From assembly GCA_016110215.1 (NCBI GenBank), contig JADWQD010000002.1:2356001-2420000 (forward strand): a stretch of DNA of 64,000 nt, read 5' to 3'. The first letter of the stretch is position 1; every line of letters starts with the position of its first letter. The notes below the pieces were generated by a model, which was not told where the DNA came from, did no database searches, and saw only the letters and a list, made by a program, of their open reading frames with translations. This document shows, piece by piece, positions 43,354 to 54,200 of the stretch. Both the position numbers and the translations under genes were made by a program. Origin of the DNA: Capronia americana (Eukaryota; Ascomycota; Eurotiomycetes; Chaetothyriales; Herpotrichiellaceae).

Positions 43354-44691
43354 ATGGTACGCAAAGCTGCCAATCCACTTCAACCATCTTCTGAGAAAGG
43401 TCTCAGCGCCGGTCCATCCCGTTCACCGGCCTCCTGTATTGAAACCTCGCTTCAGCCAGACCGGTTCTCGTCGACGATTACGGATTCCAGTGACGCCGAG
43501 GTCGCGCAGGAGGACCTCCATGAGCCTCCTTCGGACACGAATGGACGTGTTCCAGAGCCGACCGGACCCGGCCAACAGCCCATCCCGCACGACGACCATA
43601 CAGGTGATTTGACAAACTGTACGCGACTCATCATCAATGGTCAAGTCCTGTATATTGCAGGAATTCGTACTGTCTACGTCGATACTGGTCGGCACGAGTC
43701 TACCGTCTACGTTGCAGATTACGCCGACTTTCCTGCAGAGAGTTCTCTAAGTGTATGTACACGATGCAACGGTTACGGGAAACAACCCTTGCTGCATCAG
43801 ACGGGCGGTTCGACTTTGCGCTCGCAAATCGTTTGCGCTGATTGTGAAGGCCTCGGAGCCATCTTCCCCGAGGACCATGAGCGACATGTGCCAGATTCAA
43901 GGCCACGGCATGGGCACCACAGCGCCTACGCTCAAGCCCAGGATACAACACTTCATGGCCAAGGCACCCATCTACACCAGTCTCTCACAAACGAGAGTGA
44001 GCGGACTGCAAGAAGATCCAACGCCCCCCGAACTGTCTCGACATATGGAGAGTTTCAGACTGCAGCAACTCGTGGTCATGAAGAAGTCGAAGGCAGTGGC
44101 CCTTTCACAGCGAGAGCCAATTCTGCCACTCCTTCACGCCGAGTCGGCCCGGTTCTCGGAAACAATAGCGGTAGGTCAAGGAAAAGTGCTCACCCTCGCA
44201 GCGACGCCGTGCCTGAGAACCGAAATGCTCAACATACTGCCGATCCTGCAGCTAAAAAGGGCGCAGGACGTGGTGCCCGAGGTGTTCATCCCGACCCAAT
44301 GCGCAATAGTCGATCATCGGTCGACGCCCGTGCGACACCATTCAGCGATGTCCCCAGCCCACAATCGCCATACCACACTGATCGATACCTGCGGGCAGTC
44401 CAAGACCACGAACGACAAGTATCGAACACTATCCCGTCGCGACAGTCCCAAAATGAGAGTCGCCATCAGAAGTTAGATAGTCAGGCCGAAGCGGACCAAT
44501 TCGCCTCGGGAACAGGACGATCCAAATACTCCAGAAGAGCCAGACCCGCACGATTATCTTTGAGAGAGATGAACCGGTCGGGTGAGCGAGAACGACTGGT
44601 CAAGGCGACTGGTTTTGGCAATGTCGATGGCGACGCCGGAAAGCCCATCACCAAGCCTGTGCGCGAGGACGCCAGAGAGAATGACGGCTGA
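43354..44691 (+). CDS. Hypothetical protein with a DnaJ-like CxxCxGxG zinc-knuckle pair
   Basis: 445 aa, intronless, ATG at 43354. Residues ~1-85 are Ser/Pro/Asp rich. A short predicted beta region follows (LIINGQVLYIAGIRTVYVDT), then two knuckles CTRCNGYG and CADCEGLG spaced ~25 residues apart, at about 134 and 158. This is half of the zinc module of type-I DnaJ proteins, but no J domain or peptide-binding barrel is present. Residues ~175-445 are disordered, with polar and His/Arg/Ser-rich composition. A 241-codon frame overlaps in +2 register, but this one has the organised knuckles and a credible start. Function is unknown; RNA or protein binding is only a guess. Confidence 0.6.
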   Translation: MVRKAANPLQPSSEKGLSAGPSRSPASCIETSLQPDRFSSTITDSSDAEVAQEDLHEPPSDTNGRVPEPTGPGQQPIPHDDHTGDLTNCTRLIINGQVLYIAGIRTVYVDTGRHESTVYVADYADFPAESSLSVCTRCNGYGKQPLLHQTGGSTLRSQIVCADCEGLGAIFPEDHERHVPDSRPRHGHHSAYAQAQDTTLHGQGTHLHQSLTNESERTARRSNAPRTVSTYGEFQTAATRGHEEVEGSGPFTARANSATPSRRVGPVLGNNSGRSRKSAHPRSDAVPENRNAQHTADPAAKKGAGRGARGVHPDPMRNSRSSVDARATPFSDVPSPQSPYHTDRYLRAVQDHERQVSNTIPSRQSQNESRHQKLDSQAEADQFASGTGRSKYSRRARPARLSLREMNRSGERERLVKATGFGNVDGDAGKPITKPVREDARENDG

Positions 44692-45577
44692 GGTGGCAAG
44701 TCAGTGTGAGCATCGTACGGAAGTGCTGTCTTATTATTGAACGAGTAAGTGACGTTGTGTCCGAGAGAGATTCAACTCGAGGAATTCAGCAACTCATAGC
44801 TGATGTCGCTCAAGCTTACAATGAGAACCGAAGCTCAGGAACGGATGGAGCCCAGTTGGATCACAGCTACTTTTCGCCTCTGCCCATGATCATGACTGTG
44901 CCCGTGCGGTGGCGTGGTGGTGGCAAGGGTGGATGCTACTCTCAGAGCTTGAACATGCAGAAGCAGTACGAGTATGTCGAAGCAAGTCGAAGCGATTGCA
45001 TAGCCGTAGCATTCATTGTCTATTTACTACCGGGTATTCAATACTCGTCTTATGCCACTCGTCCTGGTGGCGTTGAGAGGCAGGCATGATTCCACGAATA
45101 TTTCATTGTTCGCCCTTCCTTGGTTCAAGATTATTGCCAAGTTATGATCTCTCTCTCAATTGATTGTTGGATTTTCATTTCTGACTTTCATTTCTCTGAC
45201 CTCCGCTACTATGACTTGTATTTCTATGACTTTGATTTCTCCGAGTTTCATTTCTATCACTAATTTCCTAGATCTCTCAGCTGATTGTCGCTTCTCTTCG
45301 CCTCATTACCGAACCACTTACAACTCGTAACTGGAACCTGACCTGTAAGAGTCCGTTTCCTCTACCCGAACATATTCATCCTCATATTACCAATGCGGCC
45401 ACTGCTTGAATGGCTCGCTAGGCGGGACTGTGCCGTCATCCATCTACTCGACTACTTCATCCTTCATCCTTATCTGTACAGCACCATTGCAGCGCAGTGC
45501 CAGTGCCAGGCAAGATCACAGTCCCAGCTAAGCTCGAAATACCAGACCACACCCTCCCTAGAGCCCAATCCCCTCCC
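44692..45577. repeat. Intergenic region containing a 15-nt tandem repeat
   Basis: At 45181-45255 five adjoining 15-nt units resemble ATGACTTTCATTTCT (for example 45211-45225, 45226-45240 and 45241-45255). Nothing in the remainder looks like a gene. Confidence 0.55.
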
Positions 45578-46816
45578 TCATCTCCGCCTCCCGCTCCCTC
45601 TCCCCGTCTCACTTCCTCTCTCCGTCTCCGTCTCCGTCTCCCTCTCACCCAACCCCATCTCCCTTACTAAATCCTCCCCCGCGGCTAAACCCCCCTGCAC
45701 GATCCTGCGGAACAAATCCTCCTCATCCCCAGGTTCAGGCTCCTCGTGCGGTCCCGCGCCAGCATACCGCGCTACCCACCCGACGACCATCCCACCTCCG
45801 TTGCCGCTCGAGTCACCACGGAACCCAGCCCCCTTGCCCACAATCCCGCTCTCCACGCCCCAGCTCCAGGCCTGCAAATCCACCATCCCCGCCCCGGTCA
45901 TATGCACGGATATCACACCGGGGTTCATGAACGTGTCGTAGCCGCACCACAGCAGATCCACGCCGGGCAAAGCGACATGGCGAATCACGCTGTTCTCCTT
46001 GTCGAGCCGACCACACCGGTCCGAGGGTATATGCGTGTCGGTGCGGAATCGGGGGCCGCCACGTGCGTTGCGGCCCGGGCGGGGTGGTCTGTTGATACCT
46101 AAATCCGCATCTCTATTGCTGGTGCTGGTGCTGGTGTTGCTGCTGCTTCCTCCACGCCGCGGCGGGCGGCCCCCGGGCCTCAATACTAGTCGTACTTGCG
46201 GCCGATCCGCCCCGTCGGGATATTGTCTCTCGTTGGCCCGTTCGGTCCTGTACGTCACGTCGTGGGTGTGGTCGTTGTGGAGGACATGGCGCGTGAATCC
46301 CTGCTGGCGGAGCAGCGGCCAGCTGAGTTCCGAATACCGCGCCCCGGGCGTATATTCGACATTGGATAGCGTCATGACGGTAACGTCGAAGAAGGGAAAT
46401 CTTCTTTTCGGGCCCGGCAGGACGGGTAGGACGACGGTGCCCTTCGACGCCGCTCTCGTGGATCCTGCCCTGCTTCTTCCTCCTCTTGCCTCCCTTCTTG
46501 ACTCTTCTTCTTCTCCTTGCGGCTGAGGCTCCGGCCGAAGCTCCCTGAACAGATTCCGATCCGCGCACTTATGCGTCGGCGACACCAAGTTCAGGATCCA
46601 CGGCGTGAACTTCACGCTCTGTCGGTGGTGTCTCCTCCCCGGGACCGGGCCCGGGAAGTTGAGCGGGACCTGGCGTGAGGATGGCGGGTAGGGCCATGTC
46701 TCAGGCAGGGGAATATCTTTTGGTGGGTCGCGTGGTGGTCTCGGTATTGGTGGACCCCCGTAGATACTGGTGCCGGGGATGATGGGGAAGAACCCGCCAC
46801 CGCCCAAGGGGGGCAT
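45578..46816 (-). CDS. Protein with Copia/TNT1-94-like beta-barrel domain, function unknown
   Basis: 412 aa, intronless, ATG at 46816. The N-terminus is Pro/Gly rich. Around residues 72-92 the run FTPWILNLVSPTHKCADRNL resembles the 'WI.DSGAS.H...DR.LF' opening of the beta-barrel (retroviral-protease-derived) domain of Copia-type Pol proteins. VMTLSNVEYTPGARYSELSW resembles its 'L.DVLYVPG...NLLS' strand, followed by a QQGF segment. Catalytic Asp-Ser-Gly is not kept (Asn-Leu-Val-Ser). The middle holds an Arg/Ser-rich insertion, and the C-terminus is acidic with Glu-Thr repeats (RETETETERGSETGRGSG). No integrase, RT or RNase H follows, so it looks like a stand-alone, possibly domesticated domain. 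Two similar genes lie at 47.6 and 53 kb. The domain call is by eye. Confidence 0.55.
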   Translation of the reverse strand: MPPLGGGGFFPIIPGTSIYGGPPIPRPPRDPPKDIPLPETWPYPPSSRQVPLNFPGPVPGRRHHRQSVKFTPWILNLVSPTHKCADRNLFRELRPEPQPQGEEEESRREARGGRSRAGSTRAASKGTVVLPVLPGPKRRFPFFDVTVMTLSNVEYTPGARYSELSWPLLRQQGFTRHVLHNDHTHDVTYRTERANERQYPDGADRPQVRLVLRPGGRPPRRGGSSSNTSTSTSNRDADLGINRPPRPGRNARGGPRFRTDTHIPSDRCGRLDKENSVIRHVALPGVDLLWCGYDTFMNPGVISVHMTGAGMVDLQAWSWGVESGIVGKGAGFRGDSSGNGGGMVVGWVARYAGAGPHEEPEPGDEEDLFRRIVQGGLAAGEDLVREMGLGERETETETERGSETGRGSGRRR

Positions 46817-47550
46817 GGTGAGTCGTCGTCGTCGATCTTGGGGTTGATATGAGCTTGTAATGTGCGCTTGTAGGGGCGTTTATTAATCGGACTCAAAACG
46901 ATAGATGAACGTCAAGTCAAGCGCGGATCAAGAGAAGCCAGATTGAGATTCGGATTCAGAATAAATTATAGAAGAGGCAGAAACAAGGACGAGGACGTGA
47001 ACAAGCTTGTTAGAATGGCTTTTATGCATGGGTTCTGCGTTTGCCGATAGGACAGTGATGGTGATGGTGATAGTCTCAAACGACGTGATGCTCGCGGCGA
47101 TGCTCACGGTGATTCTAAGGCGATGCGAAGGTATGCTGAAGGGGATTCTGAGGTGATGGTGATACTCTAACCATGCATGCCGAAGACGTCTTCACCGTCT
47201 ATAATTCTCGGCTCGATCAATCTTACTACATACACTATTTAAACGATCCAAGGAACCTACCTACCCACCTAGACTCCCTCTATTATGCCAGTCAAGGCAT
47301 TGTCAATGATCAGATCGATATCCAATCCAACCCGACGTAACGCGATAGCACTTAATCCCTGTATGATTCCTTGCCTACCCATTCTTAAAACATCATATAT
47401 CAATTAGAGCGCTTAGAGAGACGAACTTGCATCGACACTGGCAATGTAGGAAGGCTGAATGAGCCGACACCAGATCTCCAGATCTCAAGACTCAGACTGT
47501 CGATGTATGTACGATACAGTACATATCGTAAAACCCATCACCCGTAGGCA
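46817..47550. other. Intergenic region between two beta-barrel-type genes
   Basis: 734 bp with GTGATG-type simple repeats at about 47054-47072 and 47150-47165. It has no coding frame and no LTR-like direct repeat was noticed. Confidence 0.4.
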
Positions 47551-47937
47551 TCACCTCTCCTCATCAAACTCGTCGACCTCCAAAACAACCCTCTCGGGAT
47601 CATCAACATGCACGATCCCCGTGCCGTGGAACTCGTCGAGCTTCATCTTGCCCAGCATCAGATTCGGATAATCCTCGCGCAAGAGCGTCAGATTGATAAT
47701 GTTCCTGGCCCTGTCGGTCTTGTAGTAAAACACGTCCCTCAGACGGATGGAACTGAACTTGGGATGATCCTTGATCGGGATGACGACGTCGCCTTTGCCG
47801 AGGACTATAAAGTCCTTGGTGGTCAGGTCCTGGGGCGGGGGAAAGTCCATGGTGAGGTTGAAGAAGAGGGAATCGTCGTGGCAGTAGTGGTGGGGGCTGG
47901 CGTTCCAGACTACCCATCTTTCCGCTCGGGAGGACAT
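47551..47937 (-). CDS. Small protein with Copia/TNT1-94-like beta-barrel domain
   Basis: 128 aa from the ATG at 47937; the frame is open to 48138 but that extension is not protein-like. Residues 7-27 (WVVWNASPHHYCHDDSLFFN) match the 'W..D.GAS.H...D.SLF' start of the transposon-type beta-barrel, with Asn in place of the catalytic Asp. Then come FIVLGKGDVVIPI (resembling 'V.G.G.V.I') and IRLRDVFYYKTDRARNIINL with LTLLREDYPNL, matching 'L.DVLY.P....NL.S...L'. The protein stops just after the barrel, so it is a single-domain gene. It lies on the same strand as, and close to, the related 412-aa gene. Its role is unknown; domestication is inferred from the intact frame and the absence of other Pol parts. 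Confidence 0.6.
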   Translation of the reverse strand: MSSRAERWVVWNASPHHYCHDDSLFFNLTMDFPPPQDLTTKDFIVLGKGDVVIPIKDHPKFSSIRLRDVFYYKTDRARNIINLTLLREDYPNLMLGKMKLDEFHGTGIVHVDDPERVVLEVDEFDEER

Positions 47938-48499
47938 TGGTGATCGGATCGGATCGAGGGATACGGGATTCAGTATAAACACAACAGAGTACATGCAAGT
48001 ATTTGCGGTTGTGGTTGGTTGATTCTTGGAAGAAATTTGGCTTGGCCATAAGAGTGTGTGCTGCTGAGACAGGAATTTATACATCATAGTATGGTATTCC
48101 TCTGCATCACGTCTCTCGTTGCGTTGCATCTTTATCACCTTGCGCTGCTGTTTGATGGTATGTATGCCTGTCTGCCTTCGTGTCGCTTCACTGGAGTCCT
48201 CCGGCGTCGCACGTCAGTTTAGAGCTTCTGAAGCTGGCTCGTCACTGAAGAGCTGCGGTGACACGTTTAAGAAACTGACTGCCTGACAGCATGACACATA
48301 CTGAGGAAATTATGGATCCTCCGTCAGGTCAGGTTGCAGTATATTCTTCTAGGTCAGTGTGCGGTATAGTTTCTTCTTACTCTTCGAACAACCAATGTGA
48401 GAACTTGACGCAAAGTCCAAAGGGACGACAAGGATCCAGTCGACAAGTGGGCAACTACGACCAAGTTGAGGTTCGGTCGGCTGCCCTCTCGTAGACACT
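47938..48499. other. Intergenic region upstream of the 128-aa gene and 3' of TYW4
   Basis: About 560 bp. It holds the small gene's leader and promoter and the TYW4 3' flank. No other feature was seen. Confidence 0.35.
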
Positions 48500-51400
48500 T
48501 CACAGCTCCTCGGCCTTCATCAGTAGCTCCTTCCCCAATCGCTGCAGATAGACCTTTGCAACATCTTTTGGAATGTGTTCGAGGAGCATGTCAGCGCCTC
48601 CCTGGCGGTCTTGCGTGTCAAGCTCTCCATTTGATTTGCCAAGAAAAGATGTGAATCTCTTCATAACGGTCTCGAGATCTCGTCTACTATCCTCATACGC
48701 TTTGAGCTCGGCTGACCAGTTCTCGTCCAGGGTTTTAGCCAGGGCAGAGTGAGGCAGAATCCTAAAGGATACCTTGAATGTGATGTCGAGCGGATTGAGT
48801 TCAGAATCGCTTTTCCCATTGGAGCTGGGTGGCGTCTCGTTTCCAGTGATTGGGGGTCGTTTATTGAGGTTGATGATTGCCCGAAGCGATTCGGCAGCTG
48901 ACGGGGAAGACCCATCACTGTCGGTTCGGGTTTGTGGTGTACCAATGCTGTGGCTGGGGTCTCGTAGGACCACGCTGGCACGAGACCAGAAAGGTGGGAC
49001 GTACAACGCGTCTCCCGGTTGCATCATAGCAACGTGGGTGCTCGTGCCGGGTATCGTGTAAAAGGAGTGTTCTCGCAACAGCGTTGGGTCGCATAGGATA
49101 TTGAGGTCGCTTATGTTCGAGCCTGGAGCATATCCGAGCTTGCTCTGGTTGAATGGCGGGGACAGGAGCACTTTCCGCGTACCGAGTTGATGGAAAAGAA
49201 TAGTCCCGGTTGCGCTGTACCGGAGCTGGTGGCATGTTTTCCTGGAGATCTGTAGCTGTACGGATGTGATGAGACGTTCGATGCTGCTCAACTCGGTGGG
49301 GAGCCGAAACTGGTTGGCGAGCTGTGCCTCCTCGTGCTTGTCGGATGATAGAGCGCACTTTTTGATCTTCACATTCGGTGGCGGAAGGTTGAATATCGTC
49401 GATGGTATGTTAGCCTCTTCGAGAAGTCGTGTAAGCGGCAGATTCAACTCGCTGACCGACGTGGTCGGGATGACCTCTTGATCCAGATAGATTTCGTCCA
49501 AGAGCACGTTCTCGAGGGAGGGTGTCGACCACAGCCGTGCACCAGGCCCGCAGTCCAGACCTCTCATAAGAAGAGGTTGCGATAGACGAACTGCCTCGTT
49601 GAAGTCTTGTGGCCCCGTCAGCAACATCGGATTGACTCGAATGCCTTCCTTCCTCCTGGCACCAGTGTAGTCCCACTCTGAATTTACCTGCGGCAGCTTC
49701 GCCGCTTGAGTGGGGACAATGATCCAGTCAGACGAAAGACCTGCCTCTTTCTCGTAGAGCACCCAGATTCCTCGGTTGAAATAGTCCCCGAAATTGAAGC
49801 AGGTCGCACCGCCGCCCAAAATGACATAGGCACCGGTCTGCGTCGGCCGGGTGGAATGGCCAATGAGGAACGGTCGTGGACAATCCGGCGACCGCGTGGC
49901 CTCAATCGTACTCACTCTGAAACTGGGTTCCCTGCGCTCCTCGTCATGCCAGGTGGAGAAAGTCCCGGTGAGGCTCAGGATCTCGTATGTTCTGGGTATG
50001 CAGCCACCTCTTGCGATGCCGCCGATAATCAGAAGGTAATCCTGGACGAAGCCATAAGAGGCACCGAAGCGTGCAAAGTACTGATATGAGCCGATACTTG
50101 TGTCCAAGGCATGAGAAGGCCGGAATCGGAGAGCCAGGACCTCGTTGTCGCGAATGACGAGGCGCCACCGCCAGAAGCCCTGGCAGATCAAGCCGTCCTG
50201 CCGCATCCCGCCAAACAACAAGCCGTGATTGAAGCCCAGGCAGACAAAATTTGGTCCAAACCGGGGTTTGGGGTCCGAACCAAAGATTCTGAGGACTCGC
50301 CAGCCATTGAGAGGCTCCCATAACAAGACGTCGGTAGCAACCTTCGTCGCGCTCACCTTGCCGCCGAAGCAGATTGCACCGAAAACGTTCCCCGGCAGGG
50401 TCACCGGGACAAGCCTGTGTCGATAGCGTCCCTCTGGCAGATCGTGTATGCGATACCAAGTATTTCCCTTCTGCAACCAACAGTCCTTCAGCGGCTGGCT
50501 CGGCGAACGGCGGCCGCCCACCAGCATATTATCACCATTATTCAATGAGATCATCACATGACAAGTTCGGGCACCAACCTCTGGCGAAAGCACTACGGGT
50601 GTCTCGTCGTTCAGGTGTCGCGGCCGACAAACAGCACTGGTGGCGAGGTATGAGTCTGATCCCTTACCTCCAAAGATCGCTATAGCGTCCTGGTCCGGTA
50701 CAGGATACGCTGAGCCATGATGGCGCTGGCAGAGATCGCCCGGGTCACTGTAATGTCGAAACGCAAAGTGTTCTGAGTCTGGATTGCACGGTGATGACGT
50801 CCGCGCAGAGATGTCAGAAGCATCGCTGGAAATCGAGTCGCGTCGGGGTCTGAGGACTTTGCTGGGGAGGACTGGCTGACTGCCGTTGTGGGCTACGACG
50901 AGGCAGTAGTGACTGGCCCACAGAGCGAACTCTTCCCAATCATCGAATGGTTCCACGTGGTCCAACTTCATACGTTGCGAGGGCGACAGGAAGCGCGGGT
51001 CAGCCCACAGCTCCCAGAGCGACTGGTGATCTATGTGAGCGTATCCCGCATTGCTGAAACGCTGAATCTGAGCACGATCATATGGGTATTCGAAGATAGA
51101 GTTCAAAGGCGTACCGAGGCCCCTGTAGTGATCTGTCATCTTCCTAGTGAAAGGGTTGTCAGGTTGATCGGGGCTACAAGGCTCCACAAGGCAGAACGTG
51201 ACATCTGGTGATTTTCATGGTCAGCCACAAGCACCACAAATGTATAGCATGATATAGAAGGGCGCACCAGACGACAGTCCTGCACTCCACCAGATCAGGG
51301 CGTCAGCGGCCTTGACAGGCATGAATGTGGTAGAGTCCTCAGCAATGCATAAAACCGATGCGTGCTCGAGATCAACCACTGACTTGAGGAGCCTTTCCAG

Positions 51401-52160
51401 TCTTTGAATGTTGCGCAGATCGCAACCTATAGCCGCATATTCTTCGCTATCGAGTGCAATTGACGGATCGATGCCGGTTTTATCGGACGCTGGCGTACGA
51501 AGCAGGTCTCTCATCTCGGGCTGGTGCATGATGATGTTCCGCTTTGTCTCAATCAACAGCTCGTAGTCGACGTCGACGAACTTGGTATCGGAGCAGAGAC
51601 TGCCCTTCTGGGCCAGCCAACGGAAAGGTAGAGGGTCGCTACTACACTCAGCAGAACTCCTAGGGGAATGGCTCTCGGAATGCAGTCCCAAACTTACTAT
51701 CCACAACCAAAATTGATGATTACCTTCCTTTGGCCGGCTGCACGCTCGAGGAAATTGCGGACTACCCAGCTCACGGCCCGCATTCGGAGCCAGTTACCGC
51801 GGTGGATTGCCGGCGTGGCGCGTTTTACTTCTTTCACGAATGACTTGTAGAGATGTGGCCGCGACAAGTACAGGCGTTCGGTGCTCGCTTTCAGGGCTGT
51901 AGTAGAATTGTTCGTCTTTCCCTGGCGTGTCAGCGCAAATCCACCCGCATAAGTATTCAGGCCGGAGATCGAGTTGGTACACGTACGGCCATGATAAGCC
52001 CGGCGTTCTTCTCGAGAGGCATAGTATCGTCGACATACTTGACGCCATTTTTCTTGAGCGGGGGCGCTTTGGCGACATACTCGTCGCTATGACTTCCAGA
52101 TGACAAAATCATCCTCGGGTTGGATTGGAGAAGGGCAGGAAGGGACACAGCACCGGGCAT
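48500..52160 (-). CDS. TYW4: tRNA wybutosine-synthesising protein 4 (Tyw4/Ppm2)
   Basis: Four exons: 51987-52160, 51698-51921, 51268-51638 and 48500-51204; introns 65, 59 and 63 nt. The product is 1157 aa. Tyw4 methylates and methoxycarbonylates the wybutosine precursor at G37 of tRNA-Phe using SAM. The N-terminal LCMT-like methyltransferase (to ~330) shows the joins GLIMA|GKTNNSTTALK, KVIINFGCGY|DPLPFRWL (SAM motif, exact across intron 2) and GLSS|DVTFCLVEPC. The centre is a kelch-type beta-propeller with repeated GG strands (FGGK, VGGR, IIGGIARGG, ILGGGA). The C-terminus is the JmjC/cupin-like domain: ILFHQLGTRKVLLSPPFNQS and PGDALYVPPFWSRAS. The acceptor of intron 2 sits beside an alternative TAG that would add one Ser. 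The start at 52160 is the only upstream ATG in frame. Confidence 0.92.
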
Positions 52161-52636
52161 GCTTCAATTGCCACCAGCTCGGCAACAGCGCCTGCGGGAG
52201 ACAGCAGGCCGCGACATTCGAACCGCCGATGTGAAAGAGATGGTGAATGTAAGATTTGAAGCAGACAAACGTTGATCTTGAAGTCTGGATTCTGGCCCTG
52301 CGTGACTAATCCTGCTAATCCCAAGCCGGCTCTACTCGGTAATACGCACCAATACGCCACTAGCCGCCACTCGGTTCCGCTAGCCGGCACTAATACACTA
52401 CAAGTACGGAGTTTAGCTTCAGCCCAGGCCTGTTCGACAGACACGTGATGCACTTGGATCAATACTGTATAAGAACTTCGAGAACCAATATATACGTAAC
52501 ATGAAGCATACTTCGATATGATGATTTCGCCCAGTGTTTAAGTCGCCTCGCCCCAGTGTCCCGCATTTTTCTCGCTCCATACATCCAGGACGTCCTCTTT
52601 CCGACGTCCCTGTTAGTCTTCTTAAGGGATCTTCAC
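52161..52636. other. Intergenic region upstream of TYW4
   Basis: About 480 bp, containing the TYW4 promoter and the 3' flank of the next beta-barrel-type gene. Nearby GCCACT/GCCGGCACT segments (52355-52395) repeat loosely. No gene was seen. Confidence 0.35.
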
Positions 52637-53978
52637 TCACTTGGAGGTCGCCTTCTTCTTAGGCGTAGCAGGCTGCATCCTATCGCTGCCTCGGCCTTGT
52701 TTGACCGGAGCCTTCGCAGACCCTCCACTATCCTTGCCAGCTTGCTGCTTGACCGGCTGCTTCATGGCCGTCGCAGGCACAGTTACAGTCGCAGCCGTCA
52801 GGCCATTCTTGCCGGCTCCCTGCTTGGCCATACCCCTTTCTGCCTTCACTGCCGCCCCGGCCTGTTTAACATGACTTTGAATGCTCGAAGTCCCATGAGT
52901 CTTCGCAGCGGGCGGGCGACGCTTATTCTGTATTCGATCGAATGAGGTTCGCGGGAGACCAAAGATCGAATCCCAGAGACCGACTTTCGGTGAAGCATGC
53001 GGCTTCGGCGCAACAGGCGTGCCTGATGCCGAGTTGGAGTGTTTCAGAGCTCTTGCTACCTTCTCCTTAGCTCGCGGGAGGCTTTTAAACGCTACGCCGC
53101 TCCAATGCGAGCTTGCGGCATTCTTAGGAGGAGGCAGGGAGTTGCCCTGTGATGACTTCGGCGACCCAGCTTCCACTTTCTCGGCCACTACTCGTATATT
53201 GCTGGGGCTAGGGATTCCTCTCACTGGCGTGGCTGGTGCTGATGTGGGGTGTGCGATCCACATGCCGCCGATGTTCTGGAATCCTCGTTCCGCCTCCCTG
53301 GAACTTCTGATGGTGTGCTGTGATGGATGGGCTGGCCTCTCGGCAGCCGCCGTTTCTCTCGGATTCGATCTTCCAACACTCACTGTATTTTTTCATTGAT
53401 TGCGCGGTTGGCCCTACGACAGCAGTCCGCAAGCCTCCTGGTGGTCTCTCGTCAGCTCGCGTTGTTCCCATAGCGACGGCTCCTTGAAGCCCTTGTGGGA
53501 CCGCAGCGCTTCCGCCCTCCGAGATACGTGGGCCAAGGGCCCAACGTTGGTTCGGGGGACGACAGGGAGTCTTTGTTCCAAAGACCAATAATTCTCCACG
53601 TTTTTTGATAACCCAATTATCGTATCTATCAATCTCGAAAGTGCAGCCCGCGGTTTGCAGGAGCTTTGACAGGCTAATAGCGACCATAGGCGTTTTGACC
53701 GTATCGGGGACAAGAGCCGGGTAGTAGACAACTTCATGGAGGGTAAGGCGGATGTCTGCTGTTAGGTCGATCGTCACCCGTCCGGTACCTAAAAGGTTTC
53801 CTTGTGACGGATCAAATTCTGCGACGTCCGGGTCGGGAGAGAAAGTCTCGTAAAGCTCTAAGCTGTTGGTGAAGTGGTGCTTGAGCTCGGCATCGAGCAC
53901 CTGTCTGGCTTCATGTAATGAACCATCGGGCAGGATATCGGGGCCCAGAAGGTTCTGCTTAAAACTCAGGATATTCAT
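52637..53978 (-). CDS. Beta-barrel (Copia/TNT1-94-like) protein with long basic Lys/Ala/Pro tail
   Basis: Two exons: 53384-53978 and 52637-53331, joined over a 52-nt intron (donor GTGAGT, acceptor GGCCAG). The join restores frame and gives a 429-aa product; without it each part would end or begin abnormally. The ATG is at 53978. Residues ~30-135 resemble the transposon-type beta-barrel: LKHHFTNSLELYETF, LLGTGRVTIDLTADIRLTLH, EVVYYPALVPD, MVAISLSKLLQTAGCTFEID and WVIKKRGELLVFG. From ~200 on the protein is disordered and increasingly basic (KPHASPKVGLWDSIFGLPRT, then AKTHGTSS and PATPKKKATSK), which could favour nucleic-acid or nuclear association. The intron is a proposal from frame and splice signals. 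Confidence 0.55.
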
Positions 53979-54200
53979 GATTCCAAGTTTAGGTTTTGGG
54001 ATGGCAAGTTTGAGGAAGGAATTGTGCCGATACTGAGGGAGTAGGGGGTGGAAGCTCCGAAGGATAATATATACTTGTGGCGACGTCAGCTCGTCACCGG
54101 TCGAATCGTTTGTCGTGGTCCGTGTAGCTCAGAAAGGTGATGTCTCTGGTGCGGCGGTCAAAGATGTCACTCGGGTGACTGTTCGTAGAGGAAATTCGCT

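Noticed and set aside
43751..44476. 241-codon alternative plus frame within the CxxCxGxG gene
   Set aside because: It shares the sequence with a frame that has a start, organised Cys knuckles and a longer reach; the alternative looks random. Only expression data could fully exclude dual coding.
44700..54000. An intact LTR retrotransposon around the beta-barrel genes
   Set aside because: No reverse transcriptase, integrase, RNase H, primer-binding site or long terminal repeats were seen, and TYW4 sits intact between the genes.
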